A stretch of DNA of 64,000 bases from Pyronema omphalodes (lineage: Eukaryota; Ascomycota; Pezizomycetes; Pezizales; Pyronemataceae). The stretch covers positions 62,001-126,000 of the forward strand of contig JAJJXM010000013.1 in assembly GCA_024516155.1 (NCBI GenBank), in the 5' to 3' direction. Positions 33,915 through 45,557 of this stretch are shown here, one piece after another. The translations under genes were made by a program, and so were the position numbers. Position 1 is the first letter of the stretch, and every line of letters starts with the position of its first letter. Under the pieces are notes generated by a model. That model searched no databases. It was not told the origin of the DNA and was given only the letters and a program-made list of their open reading frames with translations.

Positions 33915-34384
33915 AAGTTCACTCTCCCGACGCAATGGGCACCATGGTTTCCAACCAGGGTGTTCTTGTGAGACCGACACTATTTAACGGTTGTGTACGA
34001 ACGACAAGGAAGAAATAAGGACGATTCGACCATGTACGCGGCTTCCGGACAGGATCGTCGCACTGGAATGCCATGAACAGGATAGGATTGCATTTCAGAG
34101 ATGACTTCGATATTTATGGCAGGTAATTGTAGTGATATTCTGTGATGTCATGAGGACTGTCAGCATTTTTTGTATTATTGCACATCTTACATTGTTTCTC
34201 TCATTATTATCGCATCGTGTACGCACAGTATCAATATATCTTTTAGCCTGCTCTGCTTCAGCTATGCGAATTGTTCAGGACCCGGTAAATTTTGTGAACC
34301 ATACTTCCTTCTCTGTTGTGCATCGAGTTTTATTCTTTACGTTTCTGTGTTGACGGGTTCGGGTGACGCCGAGGGAAATCAGGA
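33915..34384. other. 3' flank of the coiled-coil gene
   Basis: Non-coding but conserved with 55240-55880 on the minus strand (ACATTGTTTCTCTCATTATT near 34188 against 55695-55714). It holds the empty counterpart of the SINE insertion site near 34293-34320. Confidence 0.45.
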
Positions 34385-34530
34385 TCTGACTTCCCTGCCA
34401 GAATGGTGCTAATGCAGAAGCGAGCTAAACCAACACGCAGGTCGCTCTGTTGCGACGCGTTTGCAGGGATTCACGTCGCGTCGTGTCGCGGTGAACCACC
34501 GATCGTACGTGTAAGACACGGTGCGCGGAA
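34385..34530 (-). repeat. Dispersed repeat R, copy 2
   Basis: Core (minus strand) at 34474-34454, flanked by TAGCTCGCTTCTGCATTAGC and GGTTCACCGCGACACGACGC. Closest to copy 4 at 55015-55150, with which it shares a longer duplicated block. Confidence 0.6.
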
Positions 34531-35497
34531 ACGCGCGAAGACAACTTGCATCAGTGCGGCAAGCCGTAATCATCGACATAATGGATGAAACCCACAAGCA
34601 GTGCTCCGGTAGATATGAATTCACACATCATGGAAGCAACACTCTACCCGTGATGTTGGTTAAGGATCGTTCTTGTCACTATTTTTGCAGCCGTGTGAAG
34701 ATTGGTTGTCGTACAGTATTGATTCCTGCACAACAAATCATGCTTGTGGTTTATCATATAAACGGTATGGCGATAGATCGATTTTACCGACTTCGCCTTT
34801 TTGATGAGTTTTACTTTCCTATGTATCTCTGTCATTATTACCGTGTCAAAGTTCATGATTCACACCACGGACGCACCATTAGCTGGGACGGAGACCATAC
34901 TCCGTCACGAAAAACCGTGTTTGCTTTCAACATGAATACAAATGGCTATGGCGTATGTACAGCTGGTATGTAGTATACACTATTTGGCAACGGCAGGGTA
35001 AAAAGGCCGGTACTCCTCTGACAAATCCGGAGGTTATGGCTGAATATGATGGGTTGAATTTAGTGAACGATGAAAAACGTGCGTCAATACCCACCATAAA
35101 AGCACATCATTAACCCCCCGTCAGATTTAAGCGGTAACTTGGGGGTCATGTAAGAATCCCAAATCGTCATGGAACCAGACCTGTAGGATTTTGAAAAATG
35201 AGATAATCCAAATATTAATGGCGGTAGTCGTATCGTAGAAGCGACGTATCTGTCCCGAAGGATTTAACATGTCCATATTTGTGAATGTTTCATAGGTGAA
35301 ATATAGCATTTTCCAAAGGGCTGTTTTTCCTCGCAGCATAATCCCGCAGCTGGGGGGTAACGCGACCACACTGCAATGGAATTACCTCCCTGCAGGTAAA
35401 ATAAAACCCGGATATGTAAGGTTAAAGGGAGATTGTAGAACGGGTTTCATGGTCGGAGGAAGAGCAGGATGGAACGTTCCGATGGCTGAGATGGTTC
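34531..35497. other. Duplicated upstream region of F-box copy A'
   Basis: Matches 790-1480 on the minus strand. The 150-aa frame at 34521-34973 is not preserved in the other copy, so no gene is called. Confidence 0.45.
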
Positions 35498-35522
35498 TGG
35501 CGCCAAGACAGACACTTATATA
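35498..35522 (+). promoter_or_regulatory. Promoter motif TGGCGCCAAGACA plus TATA-like box of F-box copy A'
   Basis: TGGCGCCAAGACA at 35498-35510 and ACTTATATAG just after, about 100 nt before the GTAAGTG donor at 35610. Confidence 0.5.
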
Positions 35523-35609
35523 GCGTACCCGAAAAGCCTTTTACCCCATCCATTCACTATTACACGACACTCTTCAGCTCTTCAGACCTTGCACATCCGA
35601 CGTTCGAAA

Positions 35610-35735
35610 GTAAGTGCTCAACCAGATTGAATGTTCCCAAGTGAACATCGATGCACATGTTTCTACGGATGACTGTCCCAACACATGCACGAATGTATTG
35701 GAGAGTCGAAGTACAGTATATCTAATGCATAATAG
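35610..35735 (+). other. Predicted 5' intron of F-box copy A'
   Basis: GTAAGTG donor at 35610, TATCTAAT branch, AATAG acceptor at 35731-35735; 126 nt. A longer A-run after the acceptor puts the junction ATG out of frame here. Confidence 0.45.
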
Positions 35736-37505
35736 TGGGAAAAAAAAGCAAGAAAAACGCTGTATCTATGGCTGCACATCCCGAGCCGGACCCAAAACAA
35801 AAACGATCACAAAAATAATTACCCCTCGGGAAAACATTACAACAGACAGAGTGGTTACAGCATCCAGCGGGCATAAGGTTTCGGGCACCTCAATGCAAGT
35901 TCAACCAACGTCTCACTCTGAGAAACACGCACCGTCCTCTGCCAAGGGGAAACGGAGAAAGCGCAAGGCAAAAAGGAAGAACCAACAATTGCAACCTACA
36001 GTTCTGCCCACCCATACATCCGCGGCATCTTTGTTGACATGTCCAGCTGAGGTCTTGCTATTAATCATCGGATTCATCGGAAGGGCTGAAAGAAGAACCA
36101 TCAACCGTCATTTGTTCAATCTCCGACTTGTGAATCGCGAATTCAGTCGCCTTCTGCAACCCATCATCTATGAGTCAGTGCGGGTACCACGTAAATACTC
36201 CAGGTCAATGCGGATATCAGGAGAATACGACGAAGTTGATACAGTTACCAAAGACATTCGGAAGCTTCTGCGTCTGATTGATGGAAACCCGAGTCTGGCC
36301 AAAGATATTAATAAACTCACCTACTGTGAGACAGCCCCTTATGATATGACCACAGACTATTACTCCTCGGAAGAACTAGATGAAGATTGCAATATCTTCT
36401 TGCGGTTGGCCGGAGAACTGTCCCAGAAGTCACCGATGTTGGTCCTCTCCGTACGTTCATCGGACAAGGACAAGATATCCCGGCAGTATGACAACATTTG
36501 TGCCCCACAGCTTTTGACCCACCTGACCAACCTTCGTAACCTTTCATTCGAGGGCCATGTTGGAGGGGGATATGCATTGCTGCTGACACCACTGGCAAAG
36601 CAAATCTGGGAACACTTGCCACTGAAATCTCTGGACGTGTTGTGCTGGCAATCACTGATGATGGATGACGATTACAACGTCAAACAGTGGCCCGCACACG
36701 ATTTATATGATGACGAGTATTGTCTTGACGAAACAGAGCCACAAGACAATGACTGGAACATTATTTGTTTCTTACGTTTCGCGCCAGGCCTGAAACAACT
36801 GAAAATAATTTACGATGATTTCCTTGGCAGGGCAACCCCCCACAACCTGCCTGTATTACAGTCTTGACGGCTATGGACATCCAGTCGGTCAATCCGGAAC
36901 AGTCTTTGCAATGCCTGCTGCAACTGGTGAAGTGCACTGCGGTGTTGAAGACTCTCAAAATATATCACCCGCCTGACGATCCTGTGCTTCACGATGCACT
37001 GCAACTCAAACAGGCATTACAGCTTGTTCGCAACTGCATTGAGGAGATCAAAATTCATGGGATGGTGAAATGGAATTCTAGCGTCAATGGAGGAATAGGA
37101 CCATTTCACGATTTTCCTAAGCTGAGGAAATTATCAACGGATGTGATGGGGTTAGTTCAATTTTCACCACTAGGCTGGCCCGGTAATGGCAGTATCGTTG
37201 AAGAAGTACCTCCCAACTTAGAATCGCTCTGTCTTTACATCTTTGAGACAATATTCTTTTTTTCTGCCACTCAGCCGGTCCATGAAGGAAACCTAGATCA
37301 ATCTGAATGGGTACAGAAGCGATTCTGGAGACTGAATAAGATCCTCCAGGATGTTCTTCGTCTGAGGAAGACCGGTCGATGGGCGAAGTTCCGAAGGATC
37401 AGGATCCGAGACAACCTTTGGGCATCCGGATTGCTCTGCATTCCCGAGGAAAGTACAGGAATACTTTCGGAATTGTGTAAGACATTGGGAATTGAATACG
37501 ACTGA
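35736..37505 (+). pseudogene. F-box-like family protein, copy A' (frameshifted)
   Basis: Frames 35736-36867 and 36864-37505 together cover the family length. F-box-like block near 36030-36170 (LTCPAEVLLLIIGFIGRAER; LFNLRLVNREFSRLLQPIIY), then IRKLLRLIDGNPSLAKDI. A missing base near 36861 stops the first frame at LPVLQS; the other resumes LTAMDIQSVNPEQSLQCLLQ and ends KTLGIEYD. The N-terminus is also uncertain: the frame that would use a junction ATG stops after about 26 codons, and the first in-frame ATG of the conserved frame is near 35893. Either a recent pseudogene or a single-base assembly error at 36861. Confidence 0.6.
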
Positions 37506-38099
37506 GGCGTCACTGACATTCAAAAGCTTTACTAACCGAAAGAAATACGTCTGAAAGATATTCATACATGCTTTCATCATGCAATGGCAACTGACTTGGA
37601 CATGGTGTCCAATATTGTTCTGTGCGACTCGACGGATTGTGCAACAGTGTATCTCCTTGTTTGTATTGTAAAATGTCTCTTGACATTTTCCTATTTATCT
37701 TTTTACTGCCAATGTCTGTGTTAATGTGGTACATATTAACTCCTTTTCTGTTATCATGATTGACAAGAACGATAGATGCCTGCCTTCAGACCATACATTA
37801 GCTTGCAATTGACTACACGGCAATTTCTGTTACTGAGCGGTGCGGCTATGCGGCCAAACTTAGTAAGGCCGGTATGATTTAATCAGAGGACAGCCGCGTT
37901 GTCGTGCTCTTTTGCGCCAACTGTCAATTGCTCAACCCTGAATTCTGTTATAGTTCGCAAACACACCTTCCAGCACGATAAAAAGACTAAGCTTTTGATA
38001 TGTTGCTATTGTACTGATTGAAATATATTCATACTGAAATGCTGGTCTTTCACGCGCTTTCTGGGTTAGGGTTAGATAGTCTTCCGTGAAGGCTGCATA
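37506..38099. other. 3' flank of F-box copy A'
   Basis: Conserved with 60950-61530 on the minus strand (for example GACTCGACGGATTGTGCAAC at 37628-37647 against 61395-61414). GGGTTAGGGTTAG near 38063 is a two-unit telomere-like tract; the counterpart near 60958 has CTAACCCTAACC. Confidence 0.45.
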
Positions 38100-38101
38100 G
38101 C

Positions 38102-38365
38102 ATGCCTAGTGCTGGTTTCCGATCCACTATGGACACCGAACATGATGTGGTAAACCTACTGAAGAGTTAGTTGATGACACATCTTGGCTCGGAAAATCAA
38201 TGCACTACTTTCTGCAAACCTTTGGATCGCCACGATTACCATCCGTCCCCTCATCGAAGTCGTAGACTAGTCTCGCTATTTATGTCCTTCATTATCCGCC
38301 TCTTTCAACAAGGGCGAGGGCACAGAAAAAGTTGCAGGAAGAGCCAAAACTGAAAACCCAGACGG
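38102..38365 (+). pseudogene. Broken copy of the conserved small ORF
   Basis: Counterpart of the 92-aa frame at 60652-60930: MPSAGFRSTMDTEHDVVNLL, then a stop, then SENQCTTFCKPLDRHDYHPS and LVSLFMSFIIRLFQ before a frame change. The strongly conserved middle may reflect recent duplication rather than selection. Confidence 0.4.
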
Positions 38366-38469
38366 TGATGTAAGGATTGTTTGATACGGTAGACATGTGC
38401 AACTTGGGTGTGCAGCCGCCGATGAGGACATAGACTCTTGACTATGGTACTTTCGGAAAGTCGGAAGTT

Positions 38470-38483
38470 CGCCGAGTGTACGT
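38470..38483 (+). repeat. LINE-2 target-site duplication, 3' copy
   Basis: CGCCGAGTGTACGT, repeated exactly at 44440-44453. The unoccupied counterpart is near 60545-60560 (minus strand CGTCGAGCGTACGG). Confidence 0.85.
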
Positions 38484-38865
38484 TTGTTTGTTTGTTTTGT
38501 TTTGTATCATACACTGTTCGAGGCCTGAAAGGCCTACGCAGGAAGAAAGAAATCCGGGTATCCCGGCCTCGTGGCCAAGACCACCTAATGAGGCGCCCCT
38601 ATCTCCTATCCCCGTTACACCCCCCAAAAAGAAAAGAAAAAGAAAATAACCAGTCAAACCGTACATCCCCCGAAAAGAAAAGAAAAAAAAAGAACAAGAT
38701 ACAGAGTCGCTTAGAAGCGGACTGCTCGAATACATCGCGAGAAATTCAAAGGAAACCAAAGACACGCGTCTTAACCAAACGAAAAGAAAAAAGGAAAAGC
38801 CCCGTATCTCGCATCGCCTCATTCCCCGTGTCCTCCAATTTTGGCCTCACCCACCCGTGCCGTTC

Positions 38866-41800
38866 TCATCCTACGTAGCGCCTTCCCACCTCTGTGGCCG
38901 CTAGGTATTCCATGATCGCTTTGGTAAGCCGATCATCCGAAAAAATGTCCACCACCTTTAGCCGTCCCCGCCGTCGCCGCGGCTTTCCCGTTATTTTTTC
39001 CACCTCTTGAGCGAGTACCTCGTACTCACGTTGCCAGCGATCGCAGGCACCAAACAGGCGGCCCCGCGTTTGGCGTTCTCCGGAATCGCACCACCAACAG
39101 CGATCGGAGTCCCGTTTCTTATGCGCAACAGGTGTGTGCCGATCAGTGCATGACCGGAAGCAATCCGGAAGAACACCGCGGCCCGGTGTTTTGGCACGGT
39201 TTTCAGGCCGTCGCGGATACCCCACTTCTTTCGGGGGCGATAAGATGCGTTAAGGTCGGTACGCTGGCGCACCCACTTCGCTGCAATCGCTTTGGGTATC
39301 TCCGTCGCTGCGCGATTGACGTGCGCAAGCAATGTCCAAGGGAGGGGCGAACAGACGGGGTTCGCGCACCCGCGGAGGGGGGGGGCTAAGTACCGGTGAC
39401 TTGTGCCTTGTTTTGCTGCCGCATCCGCGGCGTCGTCTTCCAAAATATCGCTGTGGCCGGGTACCCACCGGAAGACCACCTCAATGCCAGTGAAGGCGCG
39501 GAGTTTCGCGACTTCCGTCGCAATCAAGCGTTGCAGGATCTGGCCTGGGCCAGGCACGTCAGAGAGCAGTCGCTGCAGCGCAGCTTGCGCATCTGAAAAA
39601 ATTGTGAGGATCGGGGGGGGGGGTGAACTACCGAGTAGTGGTAGTTATCCCAGTAGTCCCGCAGGGCCATCAGAATGGCATGAAGCTCGGCGTCATAGAC
39701 TTCTGCATGACGTCCCACGCAGAAGGAGGAGGGAGTGAGGACTCCCCGAACGTATCGGACGAAACCGGAACCGGCGACGTCGGCCATGCGGGACCCATCG
39801 GTCCAGACGCAGGCGGAGTTGAGGACTCTCCGCTGTCGCGCGCACTCTGCTGCTTCGTTCCTAGACGCTATAACCACGGTGCCAGGGAACTGTTGGGGTA
39901 GAGGGGGAAAAACTCTCTCGACGTGGTGGAATCCTGATCGGGACGTTGCGCGTTGAGTTAATTGTCGGACGACATCGGCGGTCGGGGACGGGGGGTTGGA
40001 GCCAGGGGGGGCTGGCCGGGTGAGTAAACGCGCTCTGAAGCGGGCTTCCCGTCCACGCACAAGGGACTCTGCAGGTCGCGTCGCACTTTCTGCTGCCAGA
40101 AAGCCTAGCGGGGTCATTCTGGAGCAGCCGGTGATAGCCCGTTCCTGCTTGTTGAGGATGAGTTGGAGGCAGGACAGGTGGCCTGCGTCTCGGGAGGGGA
40201 GTCGGCGGCGGCGTTGATTTCAATGCCGTAGGTTGCAACGGATTGCACCACAGCTTGCTGAAGATTAGCGGTGCTGCCCGCGGGGAGCCCGTATTTCTTG
40301 CACAGCGTGCAATTTGTGCTTGTTGTTGAGTGGCTCGGGAGACCATTTCTGTCGTTGCTGGTTGAAGGTGAGTTTGGCGTCCAGCCAGTATCCTAACCAC
40401 TGAACAGCAGTGTCGGAGTACCGAATGGAATGGGGCCCCACCGTCACCGTGAGTGAGTCGGGGTTCGGGGGGAGTGTCTTCGAGAGAAAAGTATTGCCTC
40501 CGTCTTCTCCGATTCGAACACTACCGGGTTCGCTACACTCCACGCGAGGCAGAGGGACGCACATCGTTTTAATTTGGCGGTGACGTCAGTCGCTGACGCG
40601 CCCTTCACGAGCCACGTGACGTCATCAACGAAAGATAGCCGCAGCGTACCCCCGACCTCCGTTTCAACCGACTGCGCCAGGTCCGCTATGTATAGCAGAA
40701 TAATATCGGAGACACAGGGGAGCCTTGGGGCAGCCCGGTGTCGGTGTCTATCGATCGCCAGCTTCCCCGCGAGGAAAATTTCGACTCTCCTACCTTCCAT
40801 GGAGCTGGTAATCCGCGACAAGTCCTTCGTCGAAGGCTGCCCTGCGCAGCTTGTTGGTCAAGCAAACACTGTTGACGGTAGGGAACCGCCCTTTACATCC
40901 ATGACGAGAGCGCCTCCTAACAATCTTTCTTCCCAAGCAGCCTCAACGAACCCTAACAACACCGCTGCCCCCTCCCCGCCGACTTATTCGCTCCCCCCCA
41001 ACTGTCCATCATGCCGGATCCCCGTGCGCTCGGCCTCCTGTCCGAGAGCATTGCTACAACCTTCTCCACCAGCTTGCCGACAGCTGAGCAGTGACATTAT
41101 CCGGAAGCTCTTAGCACGCGAATAGCTCGACTTCCCCGGCTTGAGGATGCACACTCCCTTCCCGATTTTCCAATTGCGGTGTGATACCCCAGGCGAAGGC
41201 AGTGTTTTGACCACTGAAACACATGGTCTGGATCCCACGAGAGCAGGGCTTTGACAATGGGGACCCCCAAAGTGTCAGTGCCTGGGGCCTTCTTGTTGTC
41301 TTTGTCGCGCCAGAGATGTGGTTACCAACTCCAACGACACCGACTTCCACAGGTTTCTGGGAGGCCCTGGGGGAGTGGCAACTCTGAGAAAGGGTTGGAG
41401 GGGAAGGATACCTCTGCAAGCATCCGTCGCTTATCCTGGTCGTCCTCCGCGCGTTGCCCCTCTTCGTTCTGGAGCGGCCGACCACCGTCGCCGCTCGCGG
41501 TTTGGTCATCCGCAGCGCCGCCCAGACAGCATCCCCGTTAGCTGTCGAGAGGGAATCCCCCCAGCACCTACGTTTCTCTGTCGCTGCAGCGAATGGTACG
41601 CATTCCTCAGCTGATGTTCTTCCTCCACCAAGCGTAACCTTCCTTGACCGCCCTGCGTGTCCGACCATACTTCGTGCGAGCCTCCCGAATCTCCACGACC
41701 ACCACCGCTTCGACCGCACGGTGAGCCGAATTTTCCGAGCTTTCTCTTCCAGCAACGATGTGAGCTCTTCCCTCACCCATACCACCTCGTCTTCTACCTC

Positions 41801-42590
41801 CTCCTCCGTGCTGAGGTCCGTAAGGGCGGTCTGCGTTCGCTTCGATAGCGCCAATCTAACGCCGCAGAGACCGCTCCGTCCTCATCTTCCAAGTTCTCGA
41901 ATGGCCCACCCCCGCGTAGGGACTTCGAATCCTCGGGCGACACCGTTGACACCTCCCACTCCAACGCGGCGTGGTCGGACGTGGTGGCATGTTCCGGTGC
42001 GTCCAACCTTGGTGGCCCCCACTGCCGTCGCCAGCTCCTCCGTTACGAGCACCAAGTCTATAACCTATAAGCAACTGCCCGTTGGCTGATGCGTCTCGAG
42101 ACCGACACCCACATAATGTAGGTTTGAGAGTCCATCAGGGACGACAGGAAGGCGTGTGGAGCGGTGCTTCACACCGGGGGTTCCACCTCTGGCTATGAGC
42201 ATTGAAATCCCCGCCAGCACCGTTCCTGAAGTGATGATACGTCCCAGCTAACCTCTGGCAGTCGAGCTCCGCCGATGACGAGGATCGTAAACGTTCACAA
42301 TCCGCAGCCGCCTGTGTCCCCGACACATCACATCCCACACCTGTACGTCCCCGTCACTTCCTGCCACGAGATCCTCCCGGGCCTCAACGTCCACGCTGAA
42401 TCCTTGCGTACCGCCACCATCAGCCTACTACCCCATAGGAAGTCATACGCTGGTGACTCCACCCTTGCAACGTCGGCGGCTCCTGCACGAGAACGATGTC
42501 CGCTCCCAGCTCCTTTCCACTCTCCATGATTGACGTAAGAACCTCACCGCTCTTGCGACAGTTTAACTGTAGGATCTGAATTGTACTCAT
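38866..42590 (-). pseudogene. LINE-2 ORF2: endonuclease, RT, RNase H, C-terminal finger (multiple breaks)
   Basis: Starts MSTIQILQLNCRKSGEVL at 42590 (endonuclease; IVLVQEPPTLQGW; GDFNAH near 42190). RT pieces include RLSFVDDVTWLV near 40640. RNase H: CVWTDGSRMADVAGSG, EVYDAELHAILMAL, and FRWVPGHSDILEDDAADAAA near 39460. A C-terminal CWWCDSGERQTRGRLFGAC finger near 39100 precedes the stop at 38866. Numerous frameshifts and stops make it inactive. Confidence 0.7.
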
Positions 42591-44377
42591 AATTCAGGTT
42601 CTGTAGGCGCAACGGCATCGGTCGTCCTCGCGGAGGAGGCGACTTCGGAATCGATGTCCACGAGGACAGCAAAAGGGTTCACAACCACCAGGGCGTCGGA
42701 GGGGCTGGGGTCTTGAGACTGGGCGGAGGGGGACGGGGAGGAAGGAGTTGGGGCGGGGGCTACACGCATGGTGGGGGCGTCGGAGGTGACGGGGTTTAGT
42801 CGGGACGAGCGGGCGAGGCGGGCGGCCGCGATGGCGGCGAGGCGGTCAGGACAAGTTCTCGCTGTCGCAAAGTGCCCCTCTCCGCAGTTAGCATATTTAG
42901 GCACTGGGAGAGAGTGGGAGAACGCGGAGCCCATGGGCTTGCCGGAGCCTGCGAACGAACACGCGGGGTGTTTCGCGGTCGGATGACTGAGGGCGAAGAA
43001 AGCGCACCGGAACACATCGGGTGTGGAGCAGCGCTCGCGGATGTGGCCCCACTTAAGGCATCCGGAGCACTGACTATCGTGACCCTCAAAGACGTAGAGT
43101 TCTGCTCAAGACGCCCTTAGAGATTAGCAGGCGGGCGGAGGCGGAGCTCCTCACGAGAATTACAGCAGATGAACTTTGGATGGCTCCACGAACGAAGCGT
43201 TCACGGATTTCTTCTACTTTCCCCAACCAACGAACGTTAGGTAGAACCTCAACATTTTCATGCTCCGCCTGGACTTCCACTTGGAGTTTTTGCACTACGT
43301 GGGAACCTTCCCCTAGGAAACGCGCGAGTGGTACACCGTGCACCTTGAGGGCCACTCAACGGTCTAGCTCCTCGACGTCCGTAACCCCTGAGTCCACCTC
43401 GCGAACTGCGTTGATGATCTGATTGCGGTAGAGACGTAAAAGCGTAGCGGCATCTACCCCTGGGACGGTGGTGGCTGTCAGGGTGCCCTTTGCGTTACGG
43501 GATACCTTCAGCACGCAATGGAACTGGGGCGCGTTCTTGTACCACAGGCAGTTGTTGATAGCTGCTGTGTACGCGTCCAAGGGTTGGGCGCAGTTCGTGG
43601 CGGGGGGTCACGAGAAAAGACGATGCGGCGGACCTCTGACGGGAGGTTTGTGGCGGGGGCGTGTAGGCTGCCAGCGCGCTGCTGGACCTTCTTTGCGTGA
43701 CGCGATTGGTGGGTGGCCCACGGGTGGTGAGGGCAGGCGTGGGAGTGGGGAGGCTGGCGTTGGCAGCGGCTACTTGCGCGACAGTAGGCTGGGTAGCTAT
43801 CTGGACGGTGGGGCGGAGCGGAGCTGCGGAGGCTTGCACGGCGGGGCGGCACGGTCCGGGGGCAGGTGGAGCAGGTCTGGCGAGGGCTTCATTAAGGCGA
43901 GCACGCGGTCGCGATTAATCGTGCGAAGGCGCGTAACCTCTTCCTCGAGCGGGGCGGGGACGCGTCTGACTAGGGCATCCAGCCTCTTACCAAGGCTGAG
44001 AATGTACTCTGGGTTTATGACCGACACGACCGTGGGCGCGTCGTCACCGCGTTTCTCGCGTTTTTCATATGCGGAGCCTTCCTCTTCGACGGGCAGAGTG
44101 GCTTGGGCTCGCTTTCCGACTGCCTGTTGGAGGCGAGCATGTCCCGCAGAAGAGCTCCGGATGGCCATTGGGGTGGGGGTACCAGGAGGGACGGAGCGAG
44201 GGGTGCTGAAGACGTCGTCTTCTGGTTGACGGCTGGGTTTCGGAGAGGAGGTAAACGGGGCATGCCGCTGGAGAGACGAAGTCTCCCCAAAGCGAAGCAT
44301 GCCTGCGGGCTGGTGGACAGCCAGGGCCGCGGAGTGGGGGGGGCTTGAAGCCGTGATGTTTCAGTAGAATTTCCCAA
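42587..44377 (-). pseudogene. LINE-2 ORF1, Gag-like with zinc knuckles (frameshifted)
   Basis: Starts near 44377 or 44300, with a Pro/Ser/Arg-rich N-terminal part (VSVINPEYILSLGKRLDAL), a conserved middle (FHCVLKVSRNAKGTL; VQVEAEH-like block near 43290) and knuckles CSGCLKWGHIRERC, a CAFF...HPAC variant and CANCGEGHFATARTC near 42870-43060. Ends in TGA (42589-42587), which overlaps the ORF2 ATG as ATGA. Confidence 0.65.
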
Positions 44378-44439
44378 ATAGGAAAATTAAGCGAGAAGTT
44401 GGCGGTTAGAAAGCGCCAAGGTGAAGTGTTTTTTTTTGC

Positions 44440-44453
44440 CGCCGAGTGTACGT
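44440..44453 (+). repeat. LINE-2 target-site duplication, 5' copy
   Basis: CGCCGAGTGTACGT, identical to 38470-38483. Confidence 0.85.
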
Positions 44454-44954
44454 ACAGAGAGTCGAAGGTTGGGTCATATCAAAACGGGGAAGGCGGTAGC
44501 TTTAGTGTGATCAACCAAACAATGGTAATGGAGACAGCATATTGATCACAATCGTTAATATTTCCAGAAGCTGAGCAAATTGATACAATGTGTTCGAGGC
44601 TCACGATACAACTCAGAAATGTGTATTTGTCTTGTGTATTCTCATTTTCACGATCTGCCGCAACCAGAGATCGGCAACGAGTTTCCGTAGTGAGCGGGTG
44701 CGCGTACCTCACAATGTCATACCTTCTACAGGCTTCATTGTCGGAAATATAATTGTTTAACGTGTAGGTACGGATATAACTGTCTCCACTAGTGAATACG
44801 TCTTTTGCATACACTGGGGCCTGTACTTTTCAGTCGATGATGATTAAGTCAATATTAATGGCGTATTATAAGTCAACGCTTCTGTACGGAGCATTCTTTC
44901 ATGTCCACTTGTATTTTCATGCCCTCTAGATCAGTCTGTTCCATATTTCACTAT
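44454..44954. other. Right part of block A', then unrecognised DNA
   Basis: The first 100 bases continue the match to 60540-60430 (GGTAGCTTTAGTGTGATCAA against the minus-strand counterpart near 60500). Nothing recognised after that. Confidence 0.4.
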
Positions 44955-45025
44955 ACAGTACCGTGACAAAAGTGACCGTCACTTTTCTGTGCTAAGCGCG
45001 GGGGTGACGGTCACTTTTGTCCAGT
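44955..45025. repeat. Inverted repeat resembling Tc1/mariner termini
   Basis: GACAAAAGTGACCGTCAC and its exact reverse complement GTGACGGTCACTTTTGTC are separated by about 20 bases; CAGTACCGT precedes the left arm after TA. The arms resemble Tc1/mariner terminal repeats, but no transposase is present. It could be a tiny palindromic derivative. Confidence 0.45.
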
Positions 45026-45044
45026 TCCTCGTACATCCGCGTGT

Positions 45045-45130
45045 TACACGTGTGTTCCCTGGTTCACCGCGACGCGACGCAACGGTAATCCCTGCCAACG
45101 CGTGCCGAACATCACAATTAGCCAGGTCGT
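45045..45130 (+). repeat. Dispersed repeat R, copy 3 (diverged)
   Basis: GGTTCACCGCGACGCGACGC at 45061-45080, then a variant core GGTAATCCCTGCCAACGCGT. Confidence 0.5.
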
Positions 45131-45543
45131 TTACTCGTGCCAAGGTGGAGCCAATGCACCACCCCGGTTACTCGCATGCTCTTGAACCGTGGAAAATTCA
45201 CCGAACTTCCTCTCAGAGCTGTGCATAATTTACTGTGGTAACAGACGTGACAGTACTTTTTACCCACGCCATCAATTTCGACTTAATCACTAATTCAATA
45301 TAGGGATGACATATATGAATTTAATATTCCAAGTGTTTGCAAGGTAGTATAATGTTGTGTGGGCGGTGGTGGTGTTATATGTAACGTTCACAAGATTTGT
45401 TATGCTCGTCCTGGATGTGATCCCTAGAGTGACGTAGCTTCTAAAGAACGCGGATAGATCACTCTGATAGACAGGATATAGGGACCAGCTTAGTTCTAAC
45501 CGATTTTGCTTCACAAATGAGCCAAAAGTCATAGAAACCGGGG
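45131..45543. other. Intergenic, nothing recognised
   Basis: AT-rich flank of LINE-3 without conserved frames. Confidence 0.35.
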
Positions 45544-45557
45544 TGGTTGAGCCTAAC
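45544..45557 (+). repeat. LINE-3 target-site duplication, 3' copy
   Basis: TGGTTGAGCCTAAC, exactly repeated at 54064-54077. Confidence 0.85.

Larger units (their letters stand above)
33700..38480 (+). repeat. Segmental duplication block A' (with D)
   Basis: Contains the coiled-coil C-terminus, R repeat, F-box copy A' and small-ORF remnant. Matches 1700-1 (minus, left part), 56140-54990 (minus, first part) and 62090-60540 (minus, last part). The match to 60540 resumes after LINE-2 at 44454-44560. Confidence 0.6.
38484..44439 (-). mobile_element. LINE-2: non-LTR retrotransposon of a second family
   Basis: 5,956 bp bounded by a 14-bp duplication. ORF1 has three zinc knuckles, and ORF2 has APE endonuclease, RT, RNase H and a C-terminal Cys/His finger. 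The 3' tail is CAAAACAAAACAAACAAAC rather than plain poly-A. High GC, unlike the flanks. Both ORFs have several frameshifts. It differs from LINE-1/3/4 in ORF1 sequence, C-terminal finger and tail. Confidence 0.85.

Noticed and set aside
34521..34973. 150-aa frame upstream of F-box copy A'
   Set aside because: Not preserved in the homologous block at 790-1480 and partly made of repeat R.
38061..38076. Telomere tract near 38065 and 60955
   Set aside because: Only about two units each, and both belong to the same duplicated flank.
39132..44348. Many plus-strand frames opposite LINE-2
   Set aside because: GC-rich shadows of ORF1 and ORF2 on the minus strand.
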